This document shows positions 51,456-60,768 of a stretch of DNA of 64,000 bases, in pieces. The number at the start of each line of letters is the position of its first letter. The first letter of the stretch is position 1. The stretch spans positions 1-64,000 of the forward strand of contig NZ_WVRN01000003.1 in NCBI RefSeq assembly GCF_013112245.1. Reading direction: 5' to 3'. The DNA is from Ruegeria sp. HKCCD4315 (lineage in GTDB: Bacteria > Pseudomonadota > Alphaproteobacteria > Rhodobacterales > Rhodobacteraceae). A model generated the notes under the pieces. The model was not told where the DNA came from. It saw only the letters and a list, made by a program, of their open reading frames with translations, and ran no database searches. Both the position numbers and the translations under genes were made by a program.

Positions 51456-52745
51456 CTAAAACCCGCTGCAGTGATCTTGCGGAAGCCCGTCTTCCTCCTC
51501 TCGGGCTCTACGCGCCAAAAGCCCCATGAAACTGGAAATCAGGTTCAGTTCACCGCGCTCATCTGCGTGCACCATACCGCGCAGATATCCGCCCGGATTA
51601 ACCACTGGCGGCAACCGTGGATCGCTCAGCCTCGCGTCTGTGATCAACCCGGCCAGGATTGCACCCATCACGGTCAATCGGTCAATCGCCGTACGCCAAG
51701 CCGAGGCATTGGCGCCGATCTCCGACAATCGCGACCAAACGCCGGTCTCAATCGCGTAGAGCGACGGGCTGGAATTCTGATCTCCGCCACCCGCGATATC
51801 GATATGCATGCGCAGCTCGGGTGAGGCCAGTTCATATAGGATGCGGTTATTCACCCGCGGTAGTTTTTGGGCCTTGCGCGATGCCGTATCTGTCGGATGA
51901 TTGCTTTCTAAGCAATGCGGAGGGCCGTCAGGCCCGGAGCCGGAACAATCTGGTTCCGAGGCTTTTGCCGAGGACATTGAACTCTCGCCATCGGCGTTAC
52001 AGGACAGAATTGTTTCTTCAATTTGGTCTTGTATATGGCACCCGAAACAAGCTTCGGGTTCACCCGAAATTTCACCGGGTTTTGCGACATGCTCTTCGAT
52101 CCGGCTCCAAAGGTCGTAAGCCGCCTGAACATGTAGCTTGAGCGCCTCCAGCGTCATGTATTTCAACTTGTCGGCGCGCGGCCAGGATCGAAGTTCCTCC
52201 TTCATGCCTTCCAGACTTTCAGGAGGGCAGGGGAGTAAGAGAAGCACGGCCAGACTATGTTTCACATATCGGTAAAGCCGTGATCGATCCCCGCGCAGCT
52301 CGTCCTGTTCTTTCTTCTCGGCCTTGCTGCGCACGTCCGCATCGCGCATCTCGGGAATGAGGTTCAGGGCAGGGGTCAGGAAGAGTCCAAGCTTCTTGCG
52401 CTTACAGCGCGCGCCATTTGCGCCAAGCCTGCGTTCGATCAGACCAATCCTTTCCAGCTCACGTTCGTGATTGTGGATTGTCCGATCTGTCACGCCTCGC
52501 CCGGCAATGAGGGTTTCCTGGCGCGCGTAGCAAAAGGGTTCCTGAGACGGGTCTCGAAAAGCACATGGCGTAATCATATCGATGATGATCTCTAAGGTGC
52601 GAATACACTGGGCTGATGCGCCTCTGATCTGCGCATATCCCACGCAGAGCTGACGTAACCTGTCACGGTTCCAGCCCTCAGGAAGGCCGTTGTGAAAGCG
52701 AATATTATCGTGGTGATGGGCGGATGCGATCTGCCGAAAGCTCAT
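51456..52745 (-). CDS. repC: RepC-type plasmid replication initiator
   Basis: 429 residues. The N-terminal half is the RepC-like helix-turn-helix domain (QETLIAGRGVTDRTIHNHERELERIGLIERR...GARCKRKKLGLFLTPALNLIP). The C-terminal half ends in VMGAILAGLITDARLSDPRLPPVVNPGGYLRGMV, a region conserved in RepC. TGAGG eight bases before ATG 52745 sets the start. No repA or repB partition genes are next to it. RepC origins usually lie within the gene, and the AT-rich central part with an ATTGCTT/AAGCAAT repeat (near 51900) is a candidate. Confidence 0.85.
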   Translation of the reverse strand: MSFRQIASAHHHDNIRFHNGLPEGWNRDRLRQLCVGYAQIRGASAQCIRTLEIIIDMITPCAFRDPSQEPFCYARQETLIAGRGVTDRTIHNHERELERIGLIERRLGANGARCKRKKLGLFLTPALNLIPEMRDADVRSKAEKKEQDELRGDRSRLYRYVKHSLAVLLLLPCPPESLEGMKEELRSWPRADKLKYMTLEALKLHVQAAYDLWSRIEEHVAKPGEISGEPEACFGCHIQDQIEETILSCNADGESSMSSAKASEPDCSGSGPDGPPHCLESNHPTDTASRKAQKLPRVNNRILYELASPELRMHIDIAGGGDQNSSPSLYAIETGVWSRLSEIGANASAWRTAIDRLTVMGAILAGLITDARLSDPRLPPVVNPGGYLRGMVHADERGELNLISSFMGLLARRAREEEDGLPQDHCSGF

Positions 52746-53112
52746 GGATTTGGCCTCATTTGGCAAAGGTCAGTGTTGATATCGCGGCTTCGCGGGGCAG
52801 GGTGTTCGGAATGGTTCAACGGTCTCATGGTCTGCTTCTCATTGGGGAAGCAAGGCGGCTCGAACCTCAGCAAAAAGACACAGAAAAACCGTTCGCACAG
52901 ATGCGTTTGTCCTTGTCAGTAATTTTGGAGTTTCCTATAAATCAGGTGATCAAACGTGACTTAAGAAGATCCCCGCTGAGGCCCCGCCTTGCGGGGGTTT
53001 TTGTTTCTGGGATTAAGTTTTTCCTCCGGGCCAATCGGCCTGGTTTAAAAATGCAGCTGGCGATTTTTGGTGGCATAGCCAGGAGCAACGCGTTGTACCG
53101 CAGGTCAGCACC
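52746..53112. other. region upstream of repC
   Basis: About 365 bases with no recognised gene. It should hold the repC promoter, and perhaps an antisense RNA that controls it as in RepABC plasmids, but no promoter pair could be fixed. A + strand terminator lies at 52982-53004. Confidence 0.45.
52982..53004 (+). terminator. Rho-independent terminator
   Basis: CCCCGCCTTGCGGGG is a perfect short hairpin with a three-base loop followed by GTTTTTGTTT. It would end transcripts moving rightwards from the repC upstream region, such as a possible antisense RNA. Confidence 0.75.
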
Positions 53113-53835
53113 TCAATATCGGATGAGTTCGTAGTCGCTGAACCCGAATGTGTCGGTCCACTCGACGCCAACGCCGCGGAAGTAGCTGGGAGGTTCACAG
53201 CGATTGCCCAGTGGCAGCCAGTAAGGGATTGGGGCAGGAGCGCGCTCGGACCAGCGAAAATTCGTATTATCGTCGTAGGTGCCAACCACAAGATCAAGCG
53301 AACGCTCGCAATCTCCCTCCCTTGAACGACGGCGATAGCTGTAGTGGCGCACATCCCAAACCCTGATGGATCTCACAACGTCGAAATCGGAAGAAGAAAG
53401 ATCGACGCTGATCGGGGTGGCTTGGAAACCGTCACCGTATTGGCCGTGATGTGCATCGATCCTTCCTATCGAGATCGCTGCGTCTACCAGTATTGGCTTA
53501 GCGGTGTCATCCGATGGAAGCTCTGGAACTGGGCTAGCACTGGTGCGCTTGATGGCTTCCAACCGTTCCATAGGACCCAAGTCCGAGGGGCTGTGTGACG
53601 TATTCATCGGACAGCGCCAGAGTTGAAGCGGCGGTTCGACCGGGTAGGGTGTGATGCGCCGAATGAACTCCGCCTTGGCTGCGACGCAATCAGCCGAACT
53701 TGGCCAACCCCCGGCGAGGCAAAGGAATATGGCACAGTCAATTGGATAGGCACGAGCCTGCGTGGCTGGCAGTGCAGCGAGTGCAACTGCAAGGGCCTTC
53801 GCGCGAGTTCGATTTCCGGATTTTGAGTGTTTCAA
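53113..53835 (-). CDS. exported TrbM-like conjugation protein
   Basis: 240 residues with a signal peptide (ALAVALAALPATQARA) and the TrbM-like Cys pattern IDCAIFLCLAGGWPSSADCVAAKAEFIRRI...WRC. The long C-terminal part is without clear family. AGGAGAGACCATC precedes the in-frame TTG at 53835; the frame above it has no start signal. TrbM proteins are periplasmic parts of conjugation machines, which fits the virB operon downstream, although this gene points the other way. Confidence 0.65.
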   Translation of the reverse strand: MKHSKSGNRTRAKALAVALAALPATQARAYPIDCAIFLCLAGGWPSSADCVAAKAEFIRRITPYPVEPPLQLWRCPMNTSHSPSDLGPMERLEAIKRTSASPVPELPSDDTAKPILVDAAISIGRIDAHHGQYGDGFQATPISVDLSSSDFDVVRSIRVWDVRHYSYRRRSREGDCERSLDLVVGTYDDNTNFRWSERAPAPIPYWLPLGNRCEPPSYFRGVGVEWTDTFGFSDYELIRY

Positions 53836-53876
53836 GATGGTCTCTCCTGCTTGCGAATCGCCTAAGCAATATCCGG

Positions 53877-53928
53877 CCAATATATTTCTGACAATCCAAT
53901 ATCGTATATTGGCGGGTTTTCTTATATT
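53877..53928. promoter_or_regulatory. palindromic operator between divergent plasmid genes
   Basis: The perfect 17-base palindrome CCAATATCGTATATTGG (53896-53912) lies between CCAATATAT (53877) and TTATATTG (53921), which are half-site copies. It sits between the TrbM-like gene and the 53991 gene and probably binds a dimeric repressor. Confidence 0.6.
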
Positions 53929-53990
53929 GACGTAGATTGTGTTTTAGTCCACAACTTTTGGATGTAGAAGACGGCCCATAGGGGGTCGTC

Positions 53991-54347
53991 ATGGCGGACA
54001 ACAAGAGACAATACACTGTGGTAACCATCGAGATGGTCCGGGGCCTGAAAGAGGATCAGGTTCCCTTTACATGCCGCTACGAATTTATCGGACTCGCTTC
54101 CCTTGGACGACCTAAGTACCACTGCATTTACAGCTCGCCGAACTATGTCGGGGCCTTGTGCAAGTCGAAGATCTCTCGAGCGGGCGCTGAGCCCAGAGAG
54201 TTCGATCTTTGGCCGGGCCTCTTCAAGCATCATCAGGAATTTGGTGATGGGCGCATTCTCTGCGTCAAATCAGACTATACGATCGAGTCGATTACCCCAG
54301 AGGGTCTCGAAGCAGCTCAGGCCCTGGACGCGAAATCCAAAACCTGA
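53991..54347 (+). CDS. hypothetical plasmid protein, 118 aa
   Basis: A soluble protein starting YTVVTIEMVRGLKEDQVPFTCRYEF, with two lone Cys pairs (HCIYSS, LCKSK) and a C-terminal helix. It has no signal peptide or membrane helix. GTCATGGCGG lies at the ATG, and the divergent palindrome is just upstream. No family was recognised. It is possibly a regulator or a transfer-linked protein. Confidence 0.55.
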   Translation: MADNKRQYTVVTIEMVRGLKEDQVPFTCRYEFIGLASLGRPKYHCIYSSPNYVGALCKSKISRAGAEPREFDLWPGLFKHHQEFGDGRILCVKSDYTIESITPEGLEAAQALDAKSKT

Positions 54348-54395
54348 TCGGTCACGTTCGAGAACCCGGCTCATCAAAATGCTGGGGCAGGGCGC

Positions 54396-54809
54396 ATGAA
54401 ACGGCTCTTGTTTCTCAGCGCTGCACTCGCGTCCTTGTTCATTGCTGCAGTTTGGATTGAACCAGCTAGGAAAACAAAGACTCTCGGCGCATCCGAGGTG
54501 ATTGCCGTTGACGGTGACACGATCGACCATGGTGACGACCGATACCGGCTTATTGGGTTTGATACGCCTGAGACATTCCGGGCTCAGTGCGATGCTGAGA
54601 GAGCTTTGGGTCTACGAGCCAAGGACCGGCTGACGGAGCTCATCAACTTCGCGGGCGTAATTGAACTTGAGATTGAGCTGCACTTTGACGTCCACGATCG
54701 CTTCTTGGCGCTTGGGCGCGTGTCTGGACAGAACGTCGGGGCCATCCTGATTTCTGAAGGTCTGGCGCGCCCGTACTCGGGTGGCAAGCGCCAGTCCTGG
54801 TGCGGCTGA
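54396..54809 (+). CDS. thermonuclease-family (SNase-like) exported protein
   Basis: 137 residues with a signal anchor and an SNase OB fold: VDGDTI, RLIGFDTPETF (the RxxxxDTPE active-site region), the D in DVHDRFLALGRV, and GLARPYSGGKRQSWCG at the end. SNase proteins cut DNA or RNA with Ca(II). Plasmid copies are often found near conjugation genes. It follows the 53991 gene by 48 bases. Confidence 0.82.
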   Translation: MKRLLFLSAALASLFIAAVWIEPARKTKTLGASEVIAVDGDTIDHGDDRYRLIGFDTPETFRAQCDAERALGLRAKDRLTELINFAGVIELEIELHFDVHDRFLALGRVSGQNVGAILISEGLARPYSGGKRQSWCG

Positions 54810-54866
54810 AAGAAAGGATAAAACAACGATTTATGACAGCAGAGAGAAACGACTAAGCAATAAGCA

Positions 54867-54898
54867 GTCCTGCCGATTGCGCCAACAATCGACAGGAC
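54867..54898. repeat. strong 13-base inverted repeat
   Basis: GTCCTGCCGATTG and CAATCGACAGGAC pair with one mismatch around a CGCCAA loop. It lacks a T-run, so it is not a plain terminator. It may be a recombination or transfer-related site or a hairpin that protects mRNA. Confidence 0.55.
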
Positions 54899-55273
54899 AA
54901 GAAACGCCCTTAATCCATCCGGGCATTCCTCCAACATCAAGAGAGAACTGTACTATGGTAAAAACAGTAGTCCGAGATGCCGGTCCTAGATTGGGCAGCA
55001 CCGCGACAGAGTCAATGGGTGCAAACCTAGACAACGCGTCTGCACCTCCGATCCCTTAGCGCTGTCTGACGATTGAGGCGCGCGGGACATCCGAACGTTC
55101 CAGCCAAAACATCTGACTAAGAGATCCGAACCAGACATTGGTCTTTTGCGGCGCCACTGAAGGTTCAGTGCTGTGTCCCAGCACCCGATTCCCCACCGCT
55201 CAGATGACCTGAAGTCGACCCCATAATAGTAATTATGTAAAAACTACTGACCTATTTTTTGAAAGGCGGAAAG
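54899..55273. other. leader region of the virB-linked operon
   Basis: About 375 bases before the first gene of the transfer operon. A 34-residue frame at 54955-55059 has a weak ribosome site (AGAGAG) and no family. Near 55222-55255 the DNA is AT-rich (ATAATAGTAATTATG), a likely promoter. Nothing else was recognised. Confidence 0.4.
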
Positions 55274-55906
55274 GTGATCACAGTGGCCTTCGACACTATC
55301 GAAAGCAAGATTGATCGGCGCTGGGTGCCTGCCGCCCAGAGCTTCGAGCAAGCCCGTAAGGACATTCTCACCGTAATCCGCCACCTTGCCGGAGAACGGT
55401 CAACCATCAAGCGCGGAATGCGCGAATACTGGCTGGAAAGCGATGCCCGCGCCACGGCTTTCGGAATCGCGCTCGAAATGTTCCATGTCCTCAATGATCT
55501 TGAGTATGTCCGTGCAAATCGGCTCTACAAAGCCTTGAAGTTGCACGCAGACGTTAACAAGGCGTTGGGTCCGAAAGAGCTGTTCCGCTTTGCTTCACCG
55601 GAAAAGGCCGCTGCGCTCATCCAAAGCAGCAGCCGAGCAAACTATGCCAACTCATACGCAACCCTGAAATTCGGTTGCGACCTGTCAGGCACAATCGACG
55701 CCGACACCGCGCGCGACGTTCTGAACCGGCATGAAGCCCTTTGGTTCGTTTACCCAAACGCCACCTATCACGTTCACCTGATCCGTGAGGGTGTCTGGCT
55801 GGACATCGTTATGCCGCTTGAAGTGGTCGTTGAGCTGCGCCTTGAAGTGGATTTCGCAATGCAAATCCGACAAGCGGAACTTGATGCGCAGGGAGCTTTG
55901 TCATGA
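55274..55906 (+). CDS. hypothetical protein before virB1, 210 aa
   Basis: A soluble, mostly helical protein starting VITVAFDTIESKIDRRWVPAAQSFEQ with a central ALKLHADVNKALGPKELFRFASPEKAAAL and a C-terminal beta-rich part. AAGGCGG lies five bases before GTG 55274; TTG 55259 is an alternative. It overlaps the next gene by four bases, and both lead straight into virB1, so they are one operon. No family was recognised. Confidence 0.6.
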   Translation: MITVAFDTIESKIDRRWVPAAQSFEQARKDILTVIRHLAGERSTIKRGMREYWLESDARATAFGIALEMFHVLNDLEYVRANRLYKALKLHADVNKALGPKELFRFASPEKAAALIQSSSRANYANSYATLKFGCDLSGTIDADTARDVLNRHEALWFVYPNATYHVHLIREGVWLDIVMPLEVVVELRLEVDFAMQIRQAELDAQGALS

Positions 55907-56328
55907 ACAAGCCTGCGCGCAAAGTTCTTCCTGATCGTCGGCTGGCTGAAACACGCCGCGTTGAAACTCCGCAAGGGCACACTGCCTTTGTCACCATCGG
56001 GTATGATCCGGCGTCGCCAATCAAACCCCGTGAAGTGTTCTATAGCGGCGGTTTTCGCTCTGGCAGCGACCTCGAATACCATCTGCATGATCTGTGCGTT
56101 CTGATTTCGCTGTTGCTGCAGCACGGCGTAGCAGCTTCGTTTCTGTCGCGCTCTATCGCTCGCAAGACTTCGGCCCTTGGTGGCGAAGAATACGCAAGTC
56201 TCGCAGGCTGGTTGGTGGATGCTGTCAGCATTCCGCCGTCCTGGACTGATGAGTACGTGGCCGCGACCGGCGACGAACAGAACCCCTCCAATTCCTCGCC
56301 AACTCAAGCAAAGGAGAAATCCGAATGA
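55903..56328 (+). CDS. TSCPD-like hypothetical protein before virB1
   Basis: 141 residues. The middle part, [43 protein letters not shown], resembles the TSCPD domain found at the end of some ribonucleotide reductases and as a free-standing protein on alphaproteobacterial plasmids. The start overlaps the preceding gene by four bases (ATGA) and the stop overlaps virB1. Its role in transfer is unknown. Confidence 0.65.
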   Translation: MNKPARKVLPDRRLAETRRVETPQGHTAFVTIGYDPASPIKPREVFYSGGFRSGSDLEYHLHDLCVLISLLLQHGVAASFLSRSIARKTSALGGEEYASLAGWLVDAVSIPPSWTDEYVAATGDEQNPSNSSPTQAKEKSE

Positions 56329-56969
56329 TCGCAGCAATGCGGCCCCTTCTGCTCGTCTCCACGGCATTTGTGGCGACCGGCGCAAGCGCCCAGGTCATCG
56401 AATACGAGCCGGATGGCAGCGTGTTTCTGAACGGTGCGCGGGCAGAAATCGTCAATGGCGTCGTTCGGCCAATCCGGATGCGTGAGTACACGCTTGACGA
56501 AAAACCGGAAGCGCCGAAGGCCAAGCCACAGGAAAAGATCGAGATTGCGGGCAAGGCACCGCGGCCTCGCAGATCCTCGGGCGGCTGGTCGCAGGAGCGG
56601 ATCGTCAAAGAAATCCACGCAGCGGCGGAACGCCATGACATTCCGGCCGAGTTGTTCATGGCGCTGGTCTGGCAGGAAAGCCGGTATCGGGCTGACGCTC
56701 TGTCACCCAAGGGTGCCTATGGCTTCGCACAGCTCATGCCCGGAACGGCGAAAGACCTGGGCGTGAACCCAAAGAACCCTGCAGAAAATCTCGACGGTGG
56801 TGCCCGCTATTTGGCGGCGCAGTACCGCGAGTTCGGAACCTGGAAGCTGGCGCTTGCCGCCTACAACGCCGGGCCTCACCGCGTCGTCGAATACGGCGGC
56901 GTCCCCCCCTTCACCGAAACCCGCAATTACGTGCGGATCATCCTAAGCAAAGTGAGCACTTCCTCATGA
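56325..56969 (+). CDS. virB1: VirB1 lytic transglycosylase
   Basis: 214 residues: a signal peptide, a charged linker, and an SLT domain with catalytic E118 ([30 protein letters not shown]) and the closing [10 protein letters not shown]. It opens peptidoglycan for the secretion channel. It overlaps the TSCPD-like gene and virB2 by four bases each. Confidence 0.9.
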   Translation: MIAAMRPLLLVSTAFVATGASAQVIEYEPDGSVFLNGARAEIVNGVVRPIRMREYTLDEKPEAPKAKPQEKIEIAGKAPRPRRSSGGWSQERIVKEIHAAAERHDIPAELFMALVWQESRYRADALSPKGAYGFAQLMPGTAKDLGVNPKNPAENLDGGARYLAAQYREFGTWKLALAAYNAGPHRVVEYGGVPPFTETRNYVRIILSKVSTSS

Positions 56970-57247
56970 AAAGAACCCACTTCTACCAGCAGATGGCGTT
57001 TTTCGCGATCACTGCGTTCATCATCACAGCAGCGCCCGCCTCCGCTGGCTGGCTGCAAGATGCCATTGGCGATTTCATCAACGAAACGCTGGCCGACTCG
57101 AAGGTCGTTGGCGTCAGCCTTGCCGCTGTCGGCTTCATCTGGGGCTGTCTCGCCTACGTGTTCGGCTGGGGTTCGCTGAAAGGCCCGGTAATCGCTATCG
57201 TCGTCGGCGCTGTTATCGGCCTCGCTGATACATTCATCGGAGGCTGA
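56966..57247 (+). CDS. virB2: VirB2-type pilin
   Basis: 93 residues with a signal peptide ending ASAG and two hydrophobic helices ([22 protein letters not shown] and [19 protein letters not shown]), the form of VirB2/TrbC pilins. It overlaps virB1 and is followed at once by virB3. It would be processed into the conjugative pilus. Confidence 0.88.
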   Translation: MKRTHFYQQMAFFAITAFIITAAPASAGWLQDAIGDFINETLADSKVVGVSLAAVGFIWGCLAYVFGWGSLKGPVIAIVVGAVIGLADTFIGG

Positions 57248-57250
57248 TTG

Positions 57251-57529
57251 ATGCCGCGCCGCAATACGGTCTTTCGCGGCCTGAGCCGCCCCGCAGAATG
57301 GGGCGGCTTACCCGTGATCTATCTGCTGGTGATCCTCGGGATGACCATGCTTTCGTTCTTCATGTTCGGGATAGCGCCAGCAATCATTGCGGGTTTTGTT
57401 TTCTACACCGGGCTTCGCCTCTTTTACGAATGGGAACCGGCTTTCTTCCGCGTCCTGTCCGTAACCCTTTCCAAAACTCCGCGCACCAAAAACCGCCAGC
57501 ATCATGGGGGAGATTACTATAGTGCCTAA
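57251..57529 (+). CDS. virB3: VirB3-type membrane protein
   Basis: 92 residues with one or two membrane helices and the family start RGLSRPAEWGGLPVIYLLV. VirB3 sits in the inner membrane and works with VirB4. ATG 57251 is preferred over TTG 57248. The end overlaps the virB4 start region. Confidence 0.87.
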   Translation: MPRRNTVFRGLSRPAEWGGLPVIYLLVILGMTMLSFFMFGIAPAIIAGFVFYTGLRLFYEWEPAFFRVLSVTLSKTPRTKNRQHHGGDYYSA

Positions 57530-59888
57530 GCCTGCTGCACAGGATTTGTGGACCCTTGCCCGCTCGTTGATCGAGCCGAGCTGGCGCAAGGATGAAATGA
57601 GCCTCTTTCAGATGTTGCCGTATGGCTATGTCGTGGACGATGAGGTCATTTCTACACGCAACGGTGGCCTCATCGCCGCTGCAGAAATCACCGGAATCAA
57701 CGCAAACACGCTGGACGAAAACGAGTTCGAGTTCCTGGCCGAACGGTTTGAGCGTGTATTGCGCACGACACCCAATGAGGTGGCCTTTTATGTTCATCGA
57801 CTGACCGTCCCAGCTGAGACTGGTCATGTCATCACAGATCCAACCGGCTTTGCCGGTGCAGTGGCGCAGGCCATGCGCTCAGCGTCCGTCGATGCAGAGC
57901 TGAAAGAACGCAAGATCATCATCAGCGCCATTCTGCAAAAGCGGCAGGATGAGCGGGCAAAACAGATGTTCGGCATGTCGTCTGGAACGATAGACGAGGA
58001 ACGCCGCGAAATGATGGAACAGCTCGACGGTGTGTTCACAACACTGGCGGGCACGCTGGGCGAGGCCCGTATGCGCCGGCTGAAGCTCAGCGAGGGGCGT
58101 TGGCTCGGCTATTATGGAATGCTGTTGAACGGTCGGTATCAGCCGATCATTCACACGAACATTGCAGAACCCATCGCCTTCAACATGCCGCAAGAGGATG
58201 TGCTGTTTCAGGGCAAGCGCGGCAAACTGGTCACGGGCGACGATCAGGAACGCTCCATCCGTGTCTATTCCCTGAAGAATTACCCGATGGCTTCGTTCCC
58301 CGGCATTTTCGACGGGCTAGACCTGCCGGTTGATGTCGTGATTTCGCAATCCTTCCTGCCGATCAGCCGCGCCCAGGCGCAGGAAATGGAACGCCGCAAG
58401 TCGGGACAAATGCGCTCGGCAGGCGACAAGGCAAAGTCGCTTGAAGAGGATTTGTCCATTCTGGCGGACGGCATTGCCTCCGGCACCATGTCACTCGGCA
58501 AGCACCACCTGTCGATCTGCGTGTTTGGGAACGAGGAAGATCTGAAAACCGCCGAAAAACACATCATCGGTGAAATCCAGATTTCGGGTGGCACGGTGAA
58601 GCGCGAAGCGATGTCGGCCCGTGCCGTGTACTTCGCACAGCACCCCGGCAATTTCGCGTTCCGCGCCCGTGAAGAACTGATCACGGACCAGAACTTTGCG
58701 GATATGGTTGCGTTCCACATGCGCCCCAAAGGGTTGGATGCGGAAAAGCTACCTTGGCCGGGGCCATTGGCGACTTTCCCGACGACACACGGGGACAGCT
58801 ACGATGTTTCGCTGCACCTTCCCAAGACCAGTAACGACCCTGAAAACCTGCCCTCCGGGCATACGATCGTTCTTGGACCGAACGGCTCGGGTAAAACTGT
58901 GATCGCGATGCTGCTGGCAACAATGGCGGTTGCACAGGGCGCGCGGATCATCGCTTTTGACAAAGACCGGGCAATGGAGGCTCCAATGCGGGCGCTCGGT
59001 GCGCAGTACATCCGCGTCCGAGTTGGTGAGCCAACCGGCATGAACCCTTTTCAGACCGAGACGGATGAGGCTGGGCAAAGCTGGCTCGCCAATTGGGTCA
59101 TTGCCCTGTTGAGCTATGACGAACCACTGACCACCGATCAGAAGGATGAAATCACAAGGGCTTGCCAAGCCAATGCCACTTTGCCGCCTGCGCTTCAGAA
59201 CTTCGATTCACTGGTGGAACGGTTCAGAGCCTTTGACGATGACAAGAACCTGTACAAGCGTGCAAGTGAATGGGCGGGCGAAGGCCGCTTGTCCTGGATG
59301 TTTGGCGAGGGTGGCTCAGATCCGTTTGCTGCTGGCGACCGTCATCTTGTGTTCGATATTTCTGAGGTTCTGGATGACGAATTGGTGCGGCTGGCATGGA
59401 TCAGCTACGTCATGCGCCAGATTGAACGCCGCTGCGCCACCAAGATACCCACTGTCTTTGTGATTGATGAAGCATGGGTAATTGCTGGCAACCCTTATGG
59501 CGCTGGCATCCTCATAAATGCCTACACCACGTATCGGAAGCTGAACGTCATGATGATGATGATGACGCAGATCCCCGATCACCTCCTGTCGTCAGCGGCA
59601 AGTAAGTCGATCCTGGAAAACACCAGCACGCAACTCTTGTTCCCCTCTCGATCCGGCAATGAAGCAGACTACCGGGCAATCGGCTTGAACGATTCAGAGC
59701 TGGGCGCGCTGAGGGCGCATTTTGGCGACCGCGTAATGCTCATGAAGAAAGGTGATGAGAGTGTTTGGCTCGATGTCGATGTCGGCGCGCTCGGCCCGCT
59801 TCTTCGTGTTCTGAGCGGATCAGACGGAAAATCGTTCCCTGATCCTGACTGGCGAAAAAACCCCAACTTCTGGAAGGAAATCACATGA
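57522..59888 (+). CDS. virB4: VirB4 conjugation ATPase
   Basis: 788 residues with the VirB4 N-terminal domain and an ATPase half with Walker A GPNGSGKT (about 452-459), Walker B VFVIDEAW and the MMMMTQIPDHLL motif. It drives pilus assembly and substrate transfer. GTG 57522 is preferred because GGGGAG lies nine bases before it; ATG 57504 would put the ribosome site inside the gene. The stop overlaps the lipoprotein start by four bases. Confidence 0.92.
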   Translation: MPKPAAQDLWTLARSLIEPSWRKDEMSLFQMLPYGYVVDDEVISTRNGGLIAAAEITGINANTLDENEFEFLAERFERVLRTTPNEVAFYVHRLTVPAETGHVITDPTGFAGAVAQAMRSASVDAELKERKIIISAILQKRQDERAKQMFGMSSGTIDEERREMMEQLDGVFTTLAGTLGEARMRRLKLSEGRWLGYYGMLLNGRYQPIIHTNIAEPIAFNMPQEDVLFQGKRGKLVTGDDQERSIRVYSLKNYPMASFPGIFDGLDLPVDVVISQSFLPISRAQAQEMERRKSGQMRSAGDKAKSLEEDLSILADGIASGTMSLGKHHLSICVFGNEEDLKTAEKHIIGEIQISGGTVKREAMSARAVYFAQHPGNFAFRAREELITDQNFADMVAFHMRPKGLDAEKLPWPGPLATFPTTHGDSYDVSLHLPKTSNDPENLPSGHTIVLGPNGSGKTVIAMLLATMAVAQGARIIAFDKDRAMEAPMRALGAQYIRVRVGEPTGMNPFQTETDEAGQSWLANWVIALLSYDEPLTTDQKDEITRACQANATLPPALQNFDSLVERFRAFDDDKNLYKRASEWAGEGRLSWMFGEGGSDPFAAGDRHLVFDISEVLDDELVRLAWISYVMRQIERRCATKIPTVFVIDEAWVIAGNPYGAGILINAYTTYRKLNVMMMMMTQIPDHLLSSAASKSILENTSTQLLFPSRSGNEADYRAIGLNDSELGALRAHFGDRVMLMKKGDESVWLDVDVGALGPLLRVLSGSDGKSFPDPDWRKNPNFWKEIT

Positions 59889-60022
59889 AAGCCCGCCTTG
59901 TCATCACCCTTGTAGTTCTGGCCGCTGTCTCGGCCTGCACCAGCACCTATTCGGGCTATCGCAGCAAATGCGCCTGTGACTTTGAGCGCATGACCTCCCC
60001 TGAAAACTTGGAGTTTGTCTGA
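59885..60022 (+). CDS. VirB7-like small lipoprotein
   Basis: 45 residues with lipobox VSAC (Cys18) and a short tail with CAC. VirB7 lipoproteins hold the outer-membrane core of the channel together with VirB9. Its place between virB4 and virB5, rather than between virB6 and virB8, is unusual, so it may instead act in entry exclusion. It overlaps virB4 by four bases and virB5 by one. Confidence 0.65.
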   Translation: MKARLVITLVVLAAVSACTSTYSGYRSKCACDFERMTSPENLEFV

Positions 60023-60768
60023 TGGATATTTCAAAGAAATTCCGCACAACCATTGCTGTTTCGGTTCTGGCCGCCCTGCCAGTTATGACGGCAGCCCAAG
60101 GTGTTCCGACCATCGACGCCACGGCCATTGCACAGGACGCAGCCAATTCGGCCCGCGAAGTCGCGGAAATGGTCCGCCAATACGAACAGCTGATGCAACA
60201 ATATGAGAAGCTCGAGCAGCAGAGGGCACTGCTCGAAAACTCCCTCAAAACCATCAGTGGTCTGACGGATCTGGACCAGTTCAACAGCCGCAGCTTTCTG
60301 AAACTGGCAACGGCAGCTGACACGCTTGGATACGCCTTGAACGCGACCGAAGATACGATTGGCGATCTTCCAGGCGTCGCCGGACTCGCGATGGAACGCC
60401 GATCAATCAGCCTGGGGCTGAACAATGGAATCCTTAAAGAATTCAGTACGTCAGACGTGCCAGCCCGGCGCATTCTCTCGGAGCGAGGTGGCGCTGGCTT
60501 GATGGCATCGGCCTTGGGTGAGAATGGCTATGACATGGCCGGTCAGCTCTCCGAAGATGCAGAAAAGCTGCGCGGTGAAATCGGTCAGCAAGAAGATCTG
60601 AAGGATGCAATCGACTACAACACGGCGGTTCTCCTTAAACTCCTTCAGGTTGAAATTGAAATCTTACGCGCAACCTCGGCTAATGCTCTGGCGTCGGGCA
60701 CGGATCTGGCTGCAACCGCTGCCGATCTTTCGACACTCAGCAACTATGTACGAGGAACCTCACAATGA
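60022..60768 (+). CDS. virB5: VirB5-type minor pilin
   Basis: 248 residues with a signal peptide and long coiled helices (REVAEMVRQYEQLMQQYEKLEQQRALLENSLKTI), the VirB5/TrbJ pattern. It would sit at the pilus tip. The ATG overlaps the lipoprotein stop by one base and the stop overlaps the next gene. Confidence 0.82.
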   Translation: MDISKKFRTTIAVSVLAALPVMTAAQGVPTIDATAIAQDAANSAREVAEMVRQYEQLMQQYEKLEQQRALLENSLKTISGLTDLDQFNSRSFLKLATAADTLGYALNATEDTIGDLPGVAGLAMERRSISLGLNNGILKEFSTSDVPARRILSERGGAGLMASALGENGYDMAGQLSEDAEKLRGEIGQQEDLKDAIDYNTAVLLKLLQVEIEILRATSANALASGTDLAATAADLSTLSNYVRGTSQ

